DNA of 64,000 bases from Isoetes taiwanensis (taxonomy: Eukaryota; Streptophyta; Lycopodiopsida; Isoetales; Isoetaceae). This document shows, one piece after another, positions 36,408 to 45,599 of the stretch. How positions within the stretch are numbered: the first letter of the stretch is position 1; each line of letters opens with the position of its first letter. The stretch lies in assembly GCA_021234155.1 (NCBI GenBank), contig JAJEKV010000063.1:1520947-1584946 (forward strand). Reading direction: 5' to 3'. The notes beneath the pieces are model-generated. The model searched no databases and had not been told where the DNA came from. It saw only the letters and a list, made by a program, of their open reading frames with translations. Made by a program: the position numbers and the translations under genes.

Positions 36408-37729
36408 AGGTCACTCTAAAAAATAGATTTCCAAACTGCATGGAATATTACAAATTAGACTTTCATTTGCATTCTTAGCCAAAAAATAGCAAATGGGCTT
36501 AATTTCCTTTTTACCATGCCAATTCCATGGACGTTAAAAAACCTGTATGTTTATCTGTCTGCCTGCCTGCCGGCCTGCCTGTCTGTCTCTCTGTCTTCCA
36601 AATCTGCATGTTTGAGGATGTACCTTTCTATCAAAATAATCATTGCAATAGAACAATCAAACTATAACAATGTGAATGTGACGAATTTATCATTTTAACA
36701 TGTAATGGCATCTTTGAATGTGTACGACCTTATATGATTGTTCAAATTACCATCATAAACTTCATGAGTTTTAAGCATAAATATTCAAAATCCCCACACT
36801 AATCCGAGTGTAGATAGAGCATATCTTTACCAGTAGGGTTTGGAACCTCGAGAATGTAATATCTAGGCTTTGGAGCATCCTCTTTAACAAAAGGGATGGA
36901 TACATTTCATACCATACTCTTCATTAGATCTTAAAACTTGGGGACATCCAAGTCTCAAACTATCATCTGTCATCTTACTCAAGTGCTAGCATGAATAGTG
37001 AGACGCTAGAAGAGCATGATATTAACTTTGTAGAAACAAATGGCTACAATAGTTATAACATGGAGTTATAAAGAAATAGATAAATCTCTAATTACGAGCA
37101 GTTGTATTCTATGTCAAACTCATGTGACGCGAAGGGGATTCAAGGTTGCCTTATCAGCTAGATTTGTTGACATATTGTTACATAACATTTGCACACAAAG
37201 TGTAGTCAATACACATTCTCATGAGGACTCGCATCATGCATCCAAACTCCCGACATACAGGCTCTTTCGTTCATTCATCTCAGCAGGTGTTTTACATTGG
37301 TTGAGAGTGGGTAGCCGCACATTGCAGGCTGCCCAATAATTAACTATGAATCCCTATAAATATATAGCTGAAAACAACTCCTCAATTGAGTTGTTAAATA
37401 AAAATATGTGATAAGTTGTTGGATGATATACCTGTTGAAAGCTTATCACTGGGATTAAGAACCCTCGTGTTTTCGGATTTTTGAGGAAAAACCCTAGTCA
37501 TAAGCCCTCAACAAGGGGCTTGGACAATCGTAAGGCTACTACCACTGTCCCAAAAAAATATGAATATTGAAGAAGCCAAAAAGCATGTTATCTGAATCCC
37601 TGCATAACATAAACATCAAAACAGATGCATGAGATAAGCGCATGTTATCTGAATTCCCGCACAACACAAATACCAAAACAGATATATGAGATAAAAACCT
37701 CAAAAATAAACGGGCTGGTCACGCATGCC
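35801..37729. other. Non-coding with poly(T) and one more LINE/SINE-type tail
   Basis: A run of 35 T (36372-36406) looks like the poly(A) tail of a minus-strand retroposed copy whose body (36407 onwards) carries no recognisable gene. At 36515-36595 the plus strand reads CCATGGACGTTAAAAAACC followed by a (TGCC/TGTC)n tract, the same tail design as the LINE and SINE ends elsewhere. AACACCTAGCTTGTTAT is repeated at about 35895 and 35925. Otherwise nothing. Confidence 0.45.
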
Positions 37730-38242
37730 TGTGACGACCATACGGATATTCGCATCATACGAACATTATACTCGTATGTACAAAAGATGGTCGTCACACG
37801 GATGCAAAAGGGTAGTTGTACAAGACAGGGTTTAAACTCGCAACCTTCCAGTTGCAAGTCACACACCCTTGCCAAGTGCGCTACCAACATTTGTTGAAGA
37901 CATTCCTTCACGTCCTCCTCATATGTGGGACTATCTCCAGGAGGTTCTAGAATATTCTAGAACCTAAATGCATGCGCGACACTTAGCGCGATCTCATCCA
38001 TTAGAGTGGCGCGATCCGTTGGCCTAGATATATAAGGAGGCACCTCCTTCTTGTCGAACCATTTCGGTTCAACGCCAGTCTTGAGCTTTCTAGGCATCTG
38101 TCTTATGTTCCTGCTTGCCTTCGGGCTATTGTACTCTTGATTCCTGTTCATATATCAGATTCTTTGCCGATCTTGGCGTATTTCTTCCGTATTTCTTGCG
38201 TATTTTCCACGTATTTCCTTGTTTTCGCGTAGGTTCATGACA
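37730..38242 (+). repeat. Chromovirus 5' LTR
   Basis: 513 bases, TG...CA. The U3 holds a tRNA-like module on the minus strand (37821-37888). A TATA box (TATATAA, 38029-38035) lies 32 bases before ATTTCGGTTCAA (38061-38072), the likely transcript start region. It differs from the 3' LTR by roughly two dozen changes, so the insertion is old. Confidence 0.9.
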
Positions 38243-38244
38243 GT

Positions 38245-38256
38245 TTGAACCGGAAT
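38245..38256 (+). promoter_or_regulatory. Putative self-primer binding site
   Basis: TTGAACCGGAAT follows the 5' LTR by two bases and does not begin with TGG, so it does not fit any tRNA 3' end. It is the exact reverse complement of ATTCCGGTTCAA at 45383-45394 in the 3' LTR, and of 38061-38072 in the 5' LTR with one G-U pair. That stretch is 32 bases after the TATA box, where the transcript should begin. The arrangement is that of Tf1/sushi-type self-priming. Confidence 0.65.
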
Positions 38257-38320
38257 CCTTATCGATTTTTGCCTGCTCTGATCCTAAGCATTTTTTTACT
38301 CATATTTGGCAATTTTATAT

Positions 38321-38875
38321 CTATGGAGGAGGTTTCAACTTTATTACAGCAGGTCCAGCAGCTTGTTCAAGTATGCTAGTTGTTGCAAAGAGCTTAACGA
38401 ATGTATTGCTTCACATGAATCTGCTTCTAGCTCGGGATTGAGGCTATCAGAGCCTAAGATCAGCCTGCCAGAGAAGTTTGACGGCACTCGGTTCAAGCTC
38501 CGTGATTTTTTTAATCAGATCATCTTGTGATTCAGCTCTATCCTCATAGATATCCCAACGGCCAAAGAACAAATGGGGCTGATTGGTTCTCTTCTCACAA
38601 GGACAGCTCTAAGTTGGTTTGCTCCTTTATTGGAGAAAGGAGCCCCAGAGTTGCAAGATTTTGCTGCTTTCACTGCAGAGCTCGAGGCATGCTTTGGAGA
38701 CACCGATCGTCAGCGCAAGCAGTCACAAAACTCTGCAATCTAAGGCAAGGCTCTCGTCCAGCTTCAATACATGCATCAGAATTTCGTCAAATTGCGGTAG
38801 ATACTGCCTGGGATGATGTTGCACGTCGAGATTGTTTCCGAAGGGGGTTACGAGAGGATGTGAAAGATATGTTGT
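38321..38875 (+). pseudogene. Chromovirus gag, N-terminal part
   Basis: It starts MEEVSTLLQQVQQLVQV, then frameshifts and continues with SEPKISLPEKFDGT, AKEQMGLIGSLLTRTALSWF, APELQDFAAFTAELEACFGD and, in another frame, SEFRQIAVDTAWDD and GLREDVKDML. These are retrotransposon capsid (gag) features. At least three frameshifts are needed. The frame breaks off at 38875, where the LTR element is inserted, and resumes at 40946. Confidence 0.8.
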
Positions 38876-38876
38876 T

Positions 38877-40945
38877 TGTTACAAATGCTCTATTCTTCCT
38901 GCAAACTCATCAACTTATTAGAAAGCAAAATACCATAGGATACTCAATTTACCACCCAACCGGACCAACTAGAAGAGATGCCACCAAGTCAAGCTACTCT
39001 GCAAGACCGTATAAGAACAAGCTCTTTCTAGCCACCAACCACTGGTGTTACATAGACTCCTTCTAATGATATGATCAAGCGAGAAACTAAGGAAAACATT
39101 GTAGATCAAGGCTAGGCTCATCATCAACAGATGAAGAAGCAGATCTAGTTGTGCAGTCAGCTTAGACCCCTATGCACCTTTCTGGGCATAACTTTCCAAC
39201 CGTAAGGAATCAATGGACAACCAAGCCCAATCTGGAAACTAGACTTCAAGAGCTTTCCAACAAGGTAAGGATCGCCGATTTCGAAGTTATGATTTCAGAG
39301 ATATCACGTCTCAAAGTTGTCCTTATTTATAGGTAACAATACCTTTTTTTTGCCTTTTTTGCTTTTAAATAAAGATCAAGGTTTATTTTTAGCTCTCTTT
39401 TTGATAATATCAAGGCTTAGGCATACTTGATGGTTTTCTTACTTAATCATATCAATAAATATTGTTCCATGCAAGGCCACTCCCCCGAGCACCATATCAA
39501 TTCCTTCCCTTCTCAAGACTGATCGTCCTCGATCATCTGCCTTGCGGGTGTTAACAATTCCTTCCCGTCTCAAGACTGATCATCCTCGATCATCTGTCTT
39601 GCAGAAACAATTTTTTTTCCTTTCCGTCTCAAGACTGATCGTACTCGATCATCTGTCTTGCGGAAATAACCATCTTTTCCCAAAGCTAGTCACATGACTA
39701 TCCGCTTTGCTGGAGTAATCACCTTTCTTTCCAAGCTAGTCGCCTGACTATCTGCTTTGAAAGGATTTCTCCTAGGCTGATAAACTTACCATTTGCCTAA
39801 AAGACTCTTAAGGATCTGGCTTCTGTGCTGCAGTCACAGTTACTCCTTACTCTTAAACTCTAGAGCAACATTCGATTGAAAAAGAAACTCCTTTCTTAAC
39901 TCAAATCAAAACTATGCTCAGTCAAACTAGCAATCACAAGCACGTACAAACTTGTTTAGTTTACTTATCTTTCAGATGATCAATCTGAATTCACCCTCTA
40001 TCTCTTAGGCTTCAGCCTTCTCTTTGTCAACTTGAGGATGGATCTTTCTGATCATTTGCAAAGCATGCTTTTCTTGCTCAATATCTTCTAGACTCCAACT
40101 ACTCAGGACAATCCTTTTCGTTTCTTGTCCTTTCTTACTTCCCCTGCATTAAGAACAACAACAATTTCTTCCTTCCTTCTTCGAGACTCTGTTAAACCAA
40201 CCCATTAACCTCTTTGGAACTTTCTAATCATCAGGTATATGTTACAACATCGAATTGGCTAAAACAAAATAACGAAACGTGTTAAAGGTCTAGCACAAGA
40301 TTATTTTAACAATATCAACTTATGCTCTGATACCAATTGTTATAAATGCTCTGTTCTTCCTGCAAACTCATCAACTTATTAGAAAACAAAATACCATAGG
40401 GTACTCGATTTACCACCCAACCGGACCAACTAGACGAGATGCCACCAAGTCAAGCTACTCTGCAAGACCGTATAAGAACAAGCTCTTTCTAGCCACCAAC
40501 CACTGGTGTTACATGGACTCCTTCTAATGATATGATCAAGTGAGAAACTAGGGAAAACACTGTAGATCAAGGCTAGGCTCATCATCAACAGAGGAAGAAG
40601 CAGATCTAGTTGTGCAGTCAGCTTAGACCCCTATGCACCTTTCTGGGCATAACTTTCCAACCGTAAGGAATCAATGGACAACCAAGCCCAATCTGGAAAC
40701 TAGACTTCAAGAGCTTTCCAACAAGGTAAGGATTGCTGATTTCTGAGTTATGATAGCGGAGATATCACGTCTCACACTTGTCCTTATTTATAGGTAACAA
40801 TACCTTTTTTTGTCCTTTTTGCTTTTAAATAAAGATCAAGGTTTGTTTTTAGCTCTCTTTTTTATAATATCCTGGATGGCTTTCTTATTTGATCATATTA
40901 ATAAATATTGTTCCATGCAAGGCCACTCCCCCGAGCACCATATCA
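38877..40945 (-). mobile_element. Non-autonomous LTR retrotransposon (TRIM/LARD-like) inserted in gag
   Basis: LTRs 38877-39499 and 40338-40945 start TGTTA(C/T)AAATGCTC and end CACCATATCA. The internal 838 bases encode nothing. On the minus strand a tRNA initiator-Met primer site TGGTATCAGAGC (40324-40335) lies two bases from the right LTR, and a polypurine tract (GAGAAGGGAAGGAAT) lies at the left LTR, so the element runs right to left. Gag codons continue on both sides. The flanking GTTGT (38871-38875) and GCTGT (40946-40950) look like a target duplication with one change. Confidence 0.85.
39500..39665. repeat. Three tandem repeats inside the small LTR element
   Basis: A unit of about 50 bases, TTCC(T/C)T(C)TCTCAAGACTGATC then CTCGATCATCTG(C/T)CTTGC, occurs three times. 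It sits beside the polypurine tract and has no coding capacity. Confidence 0.7.
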
Positions 40946-41294
40946 GCTGTTGTCTATGGAGGACCCTCAGACTTTGGAAGAAGCCATCAGATTCGCAGTT
41001 CGATGTGATAATCGGCTCTTCGAACGTAGGAAAGAAAGACGTAGTCAGGTCTTCTCAATCACACAAGCGCCTGTAGCTACGTCCTCCCCGGTGTCATCGG
41101 TAGAATCCAGCAGGTCAGGACCTGAGCCTATGCAGATTGATCGGGCAGTTCGAGGATCTTTATCTGCTGCCGAGAAGCAGCGTCGGAAAGAGGCTAACCT
41201 TTGTCTCCACTGTGGAGGATCTGGCCATATTGCTCGTGGATGCCCTGTGAAGCGTCCAAATCAGTCGAACAACTTCAGGGGCTGGTCCCAGTAG
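40946..41294 (+). pseudogene. Chromovirus gag C-terminus with CCHC zinc knuckle
   Basis: The open frame MEDPQTLEEAIRFAVRCDN, PEPMQIDRA and CLHCGGSGHIARGC is the C-x2-C-x4-H-x4-C nucleocapsid knuckle that binds the RNA genome. The frame ends with a stop at 41292-41294, and the protease follows in another frame. Its N-terminal part is separated by the inserted LTR element. Confidence 0.85.
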
Positions 41295-41427
41295 TAGGAG
41301 TCTCTCGTCGGCTGGCCGCCTTTTCTAAGACTCCTTCCACATTTCTTTACATGTTTATTCCATCGGATAAGGTCACCAAGGCATTCTTCATCCCTATATC
41401 ATTGAAATCAAAAGTTGGAGGATTGAA

Positions 41428-42100
41428 GTGTTGGCGCAACTTGATTGTGGTGCAAATGCTTGCTTTATGGATAGTGCGTTCGTCAGTAAGCACGCCATCC
41501 CTAGAAGCAAGATTGAGCATCCTGGTTCTGTAGTGATTGATGGACAGGAGATCTCCTCGGGTGCAGTCACAGAATATATTGCGCCTCTTCAGGTTTTGTT
41601 CGAGGGAGTTTCTTGTAGTATTTCCTTCAATCTCATTGCTAGCCCTCATGCGCCAATAGTCTTGGGTCTGCCCTGGCTCGAGCTACATAACCCGCAGATT
41701 GATTGGCGTACTAGATCATTTTGATTTGCTGGTTCCAGCTCTAGTTCCAGTTCATCTGCAGATCAGGTCTCTACACCAATATCGACTTCGATCCGTGCAG
41801 TATCGTGGGCCCCTAATTCCGTCCTTGTTGTTCATGTTTCTGTTCCGTGTTCTGATTCGACTCTCGCCTCTGCTCCAGTTCATGCCCCAGATTCTGACCA
41901 TATTCTTGATGATGTCCCAGCTCCAGCTCCAGTTTCTGCTCCTGCTCCAGTTCCGGTTTCTGTTCCTGCTCCAGTTCTTGATCCAGTTCATCCTCCAGTT
42001 CATGTTCCAGTTGCGCCTGCTCGCGTTCATATTCCTACTCGTGCTTTCATAGAGGCTTCTTCATGCCCTCAGTTTCGTATCTCGAAGATTTCTCTTCGCG
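41428..42100 (+). pseudogene. Chromovirus aspartic protease and proline-rich linker
   Basis: The protease signature is [14 protein letters not shown], with Cys where Ser or Thr is usual between Asp and Gly, and the flap/second part [13 protein letters not shown] stop or frameshift near 41720 is followed by a Pro/Ala/Val repeat linker (APAPVSAPAPVPVSVPAPV) of about 100 residues before the RT. The Asp-Cys-Gly active site occurs in some plant Gypsy elements, but it could also be a mutation. Confidence 0.75.
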
Positions 42101-43640
42101 AGTTTGATAAATCTAGACGGCAAGATCCAAGTTCAGTGTTTGCAATCCAGGTTCACCCGTCGGCTAGCTCGGCACCAGCGAAGTCTGCTCCAATGCTCCC
42201 AGATAAATATGACGACTTCTCTGATATTTTTGACAAAGTCAAGGCCAGCAAACTCCCAGGGCATCGTCCATATGATTGTCCTATTGATTTGCAGCCGGGG
42301 ACAACGCCGCCATATGGTCCGATATATGGTCTATCTCCCACTGAGTTGAAGGTTTGCGGGAGTATATTGAAGAGAATCTAGCCATTGGCTTCATTCGACA
42401 TTCCCAGTCCCCTGCTGGAGCACCTATCTTCTTCGTCAAAAAGAAGGATGATGCGTTGCGTCTGGTCGTTGATTATCGCGGCCTCAATAACGAATCGGTA
42501 TCTGCTTCCTCTGATCCCAGAGTTGTTGGAACGACTCCAAGGTGCGCATTATTTTATGAAGATTGATCTTCGGGGTATCTACAATGTTATTTGGATCCGG
42601 GAGGATGATGAGTGGAATATAGCCTTTCGTACTCGGTATGGCCATTTTGAGTACACAGTTATGCTGTTTGGACTTACCAATGCTCCGGCAGTATTCCAGC
42701 ATATGGCCAATGATATTTTTCGAGAGTTCTTAGACACTTTTGTTATTATCTATTTGGATGATATTCTTATTTATTCTAAGACTCTCGAAGAACATGAGAG
42801 GCATGTTCGACAGGTCCTTCAGAAGCTTCGTGAGCATGGGTTATATGCCAAACTTGAGAACTGTCAGTTCGAGCGGGAAATGTGGATGGAGTCTCTATGG
42901 ACCCCGAAAAGGTCAGCACTGTTCTGGAATGGCAAACACCTTCATCCGTTCGAGATGTTCAGTGTTTTCTTGGGTTTGCCAATTTCTATCGGCGTTTCAT
43001 TCGGGACTATTCAGAGGTTGCCTCATAGTTAAGGACGTGCCATTTAAATGGATCCTGTCAAATGGGCTTCTGATTTTGCACTTGGTGGGATCCTGTCACA
43101 GGAGGGGGATGACTATGAATTGCACCCAATCGCTTATCACTCACGAAAGTTTCAGGCTGCTGAAATCAACTATCTCATTTATGACACGGAGTTGTTGGCC
43201 ATAGTGGATTCTTTCGAGGAGTGGAGACGTTTCCTGGAAGGATCTCCTTATAAGGTCACAGTCTACATAGATCATCGAAATCTAGAGTATTTTCAGTCTG
43301 CTCGAGTGCTCAACCGTCGCCAGGCCCGGTGGCATACTCAAGTATTATCTCGGATTGATTTCGTGATCAAGGACCATCCTGGATCCCTCCAAGGGAAGCC
43401 TGATGCCTTGTCTCGACGCTCCTACCTTGAGTCCAAGCTAGGTGATCCTGCATTTGACCAGCAATCACAAGTTATTCTAGGGCATGATCGGTTCCAGCTT
43501 ATGGCCCTCGCTTTGTTCGAGAGGCCTCAGGATACGGCCTTGTTGGAGTCTGTTCGAGCATCTCTGCCTTTCTATCCATTGGCTCAAGATGTATTCTCAC
43601 ACCTTGGCTCTGCATCATCTTCTCAACAAATGCAATAAGA
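42100..43640 (+). pseudogene. Chromovirus reverse transcriptase and RNase H
   Basis: RT motifs in order are [72 protein letters not shown] and the catalytic YLDDILIYSK (near 42750). Frameshifts occur near 42350, 42510 and 42890. After [16 protein letters not shown] the sequence jumps to FKW and the RNase H (ALGGILSQEGDDYELHPIAY, LLAIVDSFEEWRRFL, DHRNLEYF), so the connection region is deleted near 43028. A stop ends the frame at 43638. Confidence 0.88.
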
Positions 43641-44995
43641 CTATGATCGTTTTGAGGTTCAAGATGGACTTCTATTCCATGATGGACTTCTGTATGTGCC
43701 AAATGGTGCTTCTAGGCTTTGGGTTCTCCAGACTTGCCATGATTCACCTATGGCCGGACACTTTGGAGTAGCCAAGACTCTTGAACTTATTAGCCGGGAG
43801 TATTGGTGGCCTGGGCTTCGTCGCTCTGTCGAAGCTTTTATTCGATCCTGTGACATCTGCTGTCGAGCCAAGGTTCCAAGGCATCTTCCTCATCGCCTTC
43901 TTCAACCACTGCCGGTACCAGATGGACCTTGGAAGAGCATTTCTATAGACTTTATCCCAGAGTTGTCAGTCTCTCGGGGTCATGACGCCATCATGGTGGT
44001 CGTTGATCGTTCTCTAAGATGGCTCATTTTATTCCCTGCAACGTCACCATCACCAGTGAGGGAACAACGGATCTTCTTCTTCGTGAAGTAGTCAGACTTC
44101 ATGGCTTGCCTGATACTATCGTCAACGATCGTGGACCACAGTTCGTTGCATGTTTTTGGAAGCGGCTTTTGGAATTATTGCATATCGATCACTCACTGAC
44201 ATCTGCTCATCATCCAGAAAGTAATGGGCAGGTGGAACACACTAATCAGACTCTGGAGCAATATTAAAGGTGCTTTATCAGTTATCAGCAGGATAATTAG
44301 ATCGATTATCTTCCACTAGCTGAGTTTGCCTATAATAACTCAGTACATGCTTCTACTGGCCAGACTCCATTCTTTCTAAACTCTGGTCAGCGTTCTCGTT
44401 GGTTCCTTAGCGTCGTTGGCGGTGACTCGGTCAATCCTAGTGCTGAGTCTCGACTTGAGAAACTCCAGGCTCTTCATTTGGATCTTCAACATCATCTTCA
44501 CCAAATACATGAACGCTATCGGCATTATGTTGATTTGTATCGGCAGGAAGCTCCTAAGTTTCACGTTGGTGACCTTGTCTGGCTTCTTCGTAGGGACCTC
44601 CCTACCTCACGTCCCTGCAATAAGCTTGACTATCGTCGCCTTGGTCCTTACCGGATCACGACCCAGATCAGCAATGTGGCATTCTGGCTCGAGCTCCCTC
44701 CAGCTGTTCGGCTTCATCCAGTATTTCATGTTTCTCTATTGGAGCCCTACACAGTCAATACTTTCCCATTTTGCATTCCTCCGCCGCCACCACCAGTAGA
44801 AATTAATGATCATGAGGAGTTCGAGGTTCGAGAGATTCTGGACTCCAAGTTTTCTTCGTCGACGATTGTATTACTTTGTCGATTGGGAAGGTTACTCGCC
44901 AAGTGATAGAACCTGGGAGCCTGCTGAGAATCTGAGTAATGCTCTTGATAAAATTGCGGAGTACACCGACGTTACCTGGATAAGCCAAGTTTGAG
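43640..44995 (+). pseudogene. Chromovirus integrase with GPY/F module and chromodomain
   Basis: The zinc-binding HHCC region (CHDSPMAGHFGVAKTLELI ... CDICCRAK), the core with SIDFIPEL (Asp), VNDRGPQFVA (Asp) and SNGQVEHTNQTLEQY (Glu), and the GPY/F module (RRLGPYRITTQI) are all visible. The C-terminal chromodomain reads YYFVDWEGYSPSDRTWEPAE (44890-44950). Chromodomains steer integration to marked chromatin. Frameshifts near 44020 and 44870 and stops near 44265 disable it. Confidence 0.88.
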
Positions 44996-45045
44996 TACTC
45001 CGGCCCCAGCTCCGAGGACTCGTCGCCGTTGTAGGAGGGGGATGG

Positions 45046-45563
45046 TGTGACGACCATATGGATATTCGCATCATACGAACATTATACTCGTATGTACAAA
45101 AGATGGTCGTCACACGGATGCAAAAAGGTAGTTGCACAAGACAGGGTTTGGACTCGCAACCTTCCAGTTGCGAGTCACACACCCTTGCTAAGTGCAATAC
45201 CAACATTTGTTGAAGACATTTCCTTTACATCCTCCTCATATGTGGAACTATCTCCAGGAGGTTCTAGAATATTCTAGAACCCAAATGCATGCGCGATACT
45301 TGGCGCGATCTCATCCATTGGAGTGGTGTGATCCTGACCGTTGGCCTAGATATATAATGAGGCACCTCCTTCTTGTCGAACCATTCCGGTTCAACGCCAG
45401 TCTTGAGCCTTCTAGGCATCTGTCTCGTGTTCCTGCTTGCCTTCAGGCTATTGTACTCTTGATTCCTGTTCATATATCAGATTCTTTGCCGATCTTGGCA
45501 TATTTCTTTCGTATTTCTTGCATATTTTCCAGTATTTTCCTTGTTTCGCGTAGGTTCATGACA
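45046..45563 (+). repeat. Chromovirus 3' LTR
   Basis: 518 bases, TG...CA, preceded by the polypurine tract. TATATAA at 45351-45357 and ATTCCGGTTCAA at 45383-45394 (complement of the self-primer site) are intact here. Just beyond lie 20 or so bases that precede the L1 LINE. Confidence 0.9.
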
Positions 45564-45599
45564 GTGTCACGCAAAACAATAAACATGTGAGAGAGGGGG

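Larger units (their letters stand above)
37730..45563 (+). mobile_element. Ty3/Gypsy chromovirus with both LTRs, defective
   Basis: LTRs at 37730-38242 and 45046-45563 start TGTGACGACC and end TTCATGACA. The internal order is gag, zinc knuckle, protease, RT, RNase H, integrase, GPY/F and chromodomain, which makes it a chromovirus. A polypurine tract (GTAGGAGGGGGATGG) precedes the 3' LTR. A second LTR element (38877-40945) sits in gag. Multiple frameshifts, stops and a deletion between RT and RNase H (near 43028) make it non-autonomous. I see no perfect 5-base target duplication at the TG/CA borders. TCACGCA occurs a few bases outside each end. Confidence 0.92.

Noticed and set aside
36372..36500. 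Processed pseudogene with poly(A) tail
   Set aside because: The poly(T) suggests a retroposed copy on the minus strand, but the sequence next to it encodes nothing recognisable, so only the tail is reported.
37730..45563. Perfect 5-base target duplication of the chromovirus
   Set aside because: The bases beside the TG/CA ends are ATGCC and GTGTC, which do not match. TCACGCA nearby at both ends is a few bases outside, so it is mentioned only as a note.
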